From Paracoccaceae bacterium (GTDB lineage Bacteria; Pseudomonadota; Alphaproteobacteria; Rhodobacterales; Rhodobacteraceae), in contig SKMI01000339.1 in the NCBI GenBank assembly GCA_007121115.1, forward strand, positions 1 through 6,131: a DNA stretch of 6,131 nucleotides. Reading direction: 5' to 3'. The translations under genes were made by a program, and so were the position numbers. The stretch's first letter is position 1; every line of letters starts with the position of its first letter. Below the pieces are notes generated by a model, which saw nothing but the letters and a program-made list of their open reading frames with translations, was not told the origin of the DNA and did not search any database. This document shows, one piece after another, positions 5,576 through 6,131 of the stretch.

Positions 5576-6131
5576 ATGAAGGACCCCCCCAACGAGGCCC
5601 CCGTCATCGAGATTCGCGGCCTGCACAAGAGCTTTGGCGCGCTGGAGGTGCTCAAGGGGGTCGATATCACCGCCCGGCGCGGCGATGTGGTCTCGCTCAT
5701 CGGGTCCTCGGGGTCCGGCAAGTCCACGCTGCTGCGCTGCTGCAACCTGCTGGAAGACAGCCAGCAGGGCGAGATTCTTTTCGACGGCGAACCCGTCGCC
5801 TGGCGCGGGACCGGGCACTACCGCCAGCCCGCCGACCGCAATCAGGTGACGCGCATCCGCACCAACCTGTCGATGGTGTTCCAGAGCTTCAACCTGTGGT
5901 CCCATATGACCGTGCTGCAGAACGTGATGGAAGCCCCGCTGACGGTTCTGAGACAGGACCGTCCGACGGTCGAGGCCCGCGCCCGCACGCTGCTGGACAA
6001 GGTCGGCATCGGCGACAAGGCCGATGTCTACCCCGCGCAGATGTCGGGCGGCCAGCAGCAGCGCGCCGCCATCGCCCGCGCGCTGTGCATGGAGCCGCGC
6101 GCGCTCTTGTTCGACGAACCGACCTCGGCGC
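5576..6131 (+). CDS. Polar amino acid ABC transporter ATP-binding protein, HisP/OccP type (3' end missing)
   Basis: Cytoplasmic ATPase subunit of a polar amino acid importer. About 185 residues of a usual 250-265 are present. With the ATG at 5576 as residue 1 the motifs are Walker A GSSGSGKS (43-50), the Q-loop stretch MVFQSFNLWSHMTVLQNVMEAP, signature SGGQQQR (157-163) and Walker B LLFDEPTSA reaching the window edge. The FNLWSHMTVL.NVMEAP block is typical of the histidine/octopine/arginine subfamily; the exact amino acid cannot be inferred. GGAAAG (5564-5569) touches an in-frame ATG at 5570 but lies 6 bases before the ATG at 5576, so I favour 5576; an in-frame GTG at 5558 is a further option. 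It starts 92 bases after nnrD on the same strand; permease and binding-protein genes are expected to the right. Confidence 0.94.
   Translation, partial: MKDPPNEAPVIEIRGLHKSFGALEVLKGVDITARRGDVVSLIGSSGSGKSTLLRCCNLLEDSQQGEILFDGEPVAWRGTGHYRQPADRNQVTRIRTNLSMVFQSFNLWSHMTVLQNVMEAPLTVLRQDRPTVEARARTLLDKVGIGDKADVYPAQMSGGQQQRAAIARALCMEPRALLFDEPTSA

Overview
The window is a GC-rich stretch of bacterial chromosome. Protein sequences, codon choice (mostly GTG, CTG and GGC) and gene order point to an alphaproteobacterium, most likely of the Rhodobacteraceae/Roseobacter type. The strongest pointer is a glnB-glnA pair encoding PII and type I glutamine synthetase, next to a divergent NAD(P)H-hydrate repair locus. 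Species cannot be named from the sequence alone.

Layout. Positions 1-1745, minus strand: two ATP-binding subunits of a dipeptide/oligopeptide (nickel/peptide family) ABC importer. The first gene (747-1745) overlaps the second by an ATGA; the second runs off the left edge. Positions 1746-1946: a 201-base gap holding a clear intrinsic terminator for glnA, a lac-operator-like palindrome and the ribosome binding site of the first transporter gene. Positions 1947-3755, minus strand: glnA and upstream of it glnB, separated by 63 bases that contain a hairpin. Positions 3756-3934: a divergent regulatory region. Positions 3935-5483, plus strand: NAD(P)H-hydrate epimerase and ADP/ATP-dependent NAD(P)H-hydrate dehydratase as two overlapping genes, where one fused gene is more usual in bacteria. 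Positions 5484-5575: a short gap with spaced CCGGAW repeats. Positions 5576-6131, plus strand: the start of a HisP/OccP-type polar amino acid ABC transporter ATPase, cut by the right edge.

How it fits together. The core is nitrogen assimilation. PII senses 2-oxoglutarate and ATP/ADP and, through its uridylylation state, controls adenylylation of glutamine synthetase; both target tyrosines are intact (Tyr51 of PII, Tyr397 of GS). The flanking peptide and amino acid importers are nitrogen-acquisition functions, which fits the neighbourhood but does not prove co-regulation. The Nnr pair repairs hydrated NAD(P)H and is housekeeping.

I see no mobile element, CRISPR array, tRNA, rRNA or clearly new system. 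The points most worth a second look are an abrupt synonymous-codon switch inside the truncated peptide-transporter ATPase gene (around position 235), the split of Nnr into two frames, and a LacI-operator-like palindrome upstream of the peptide transporter genes.
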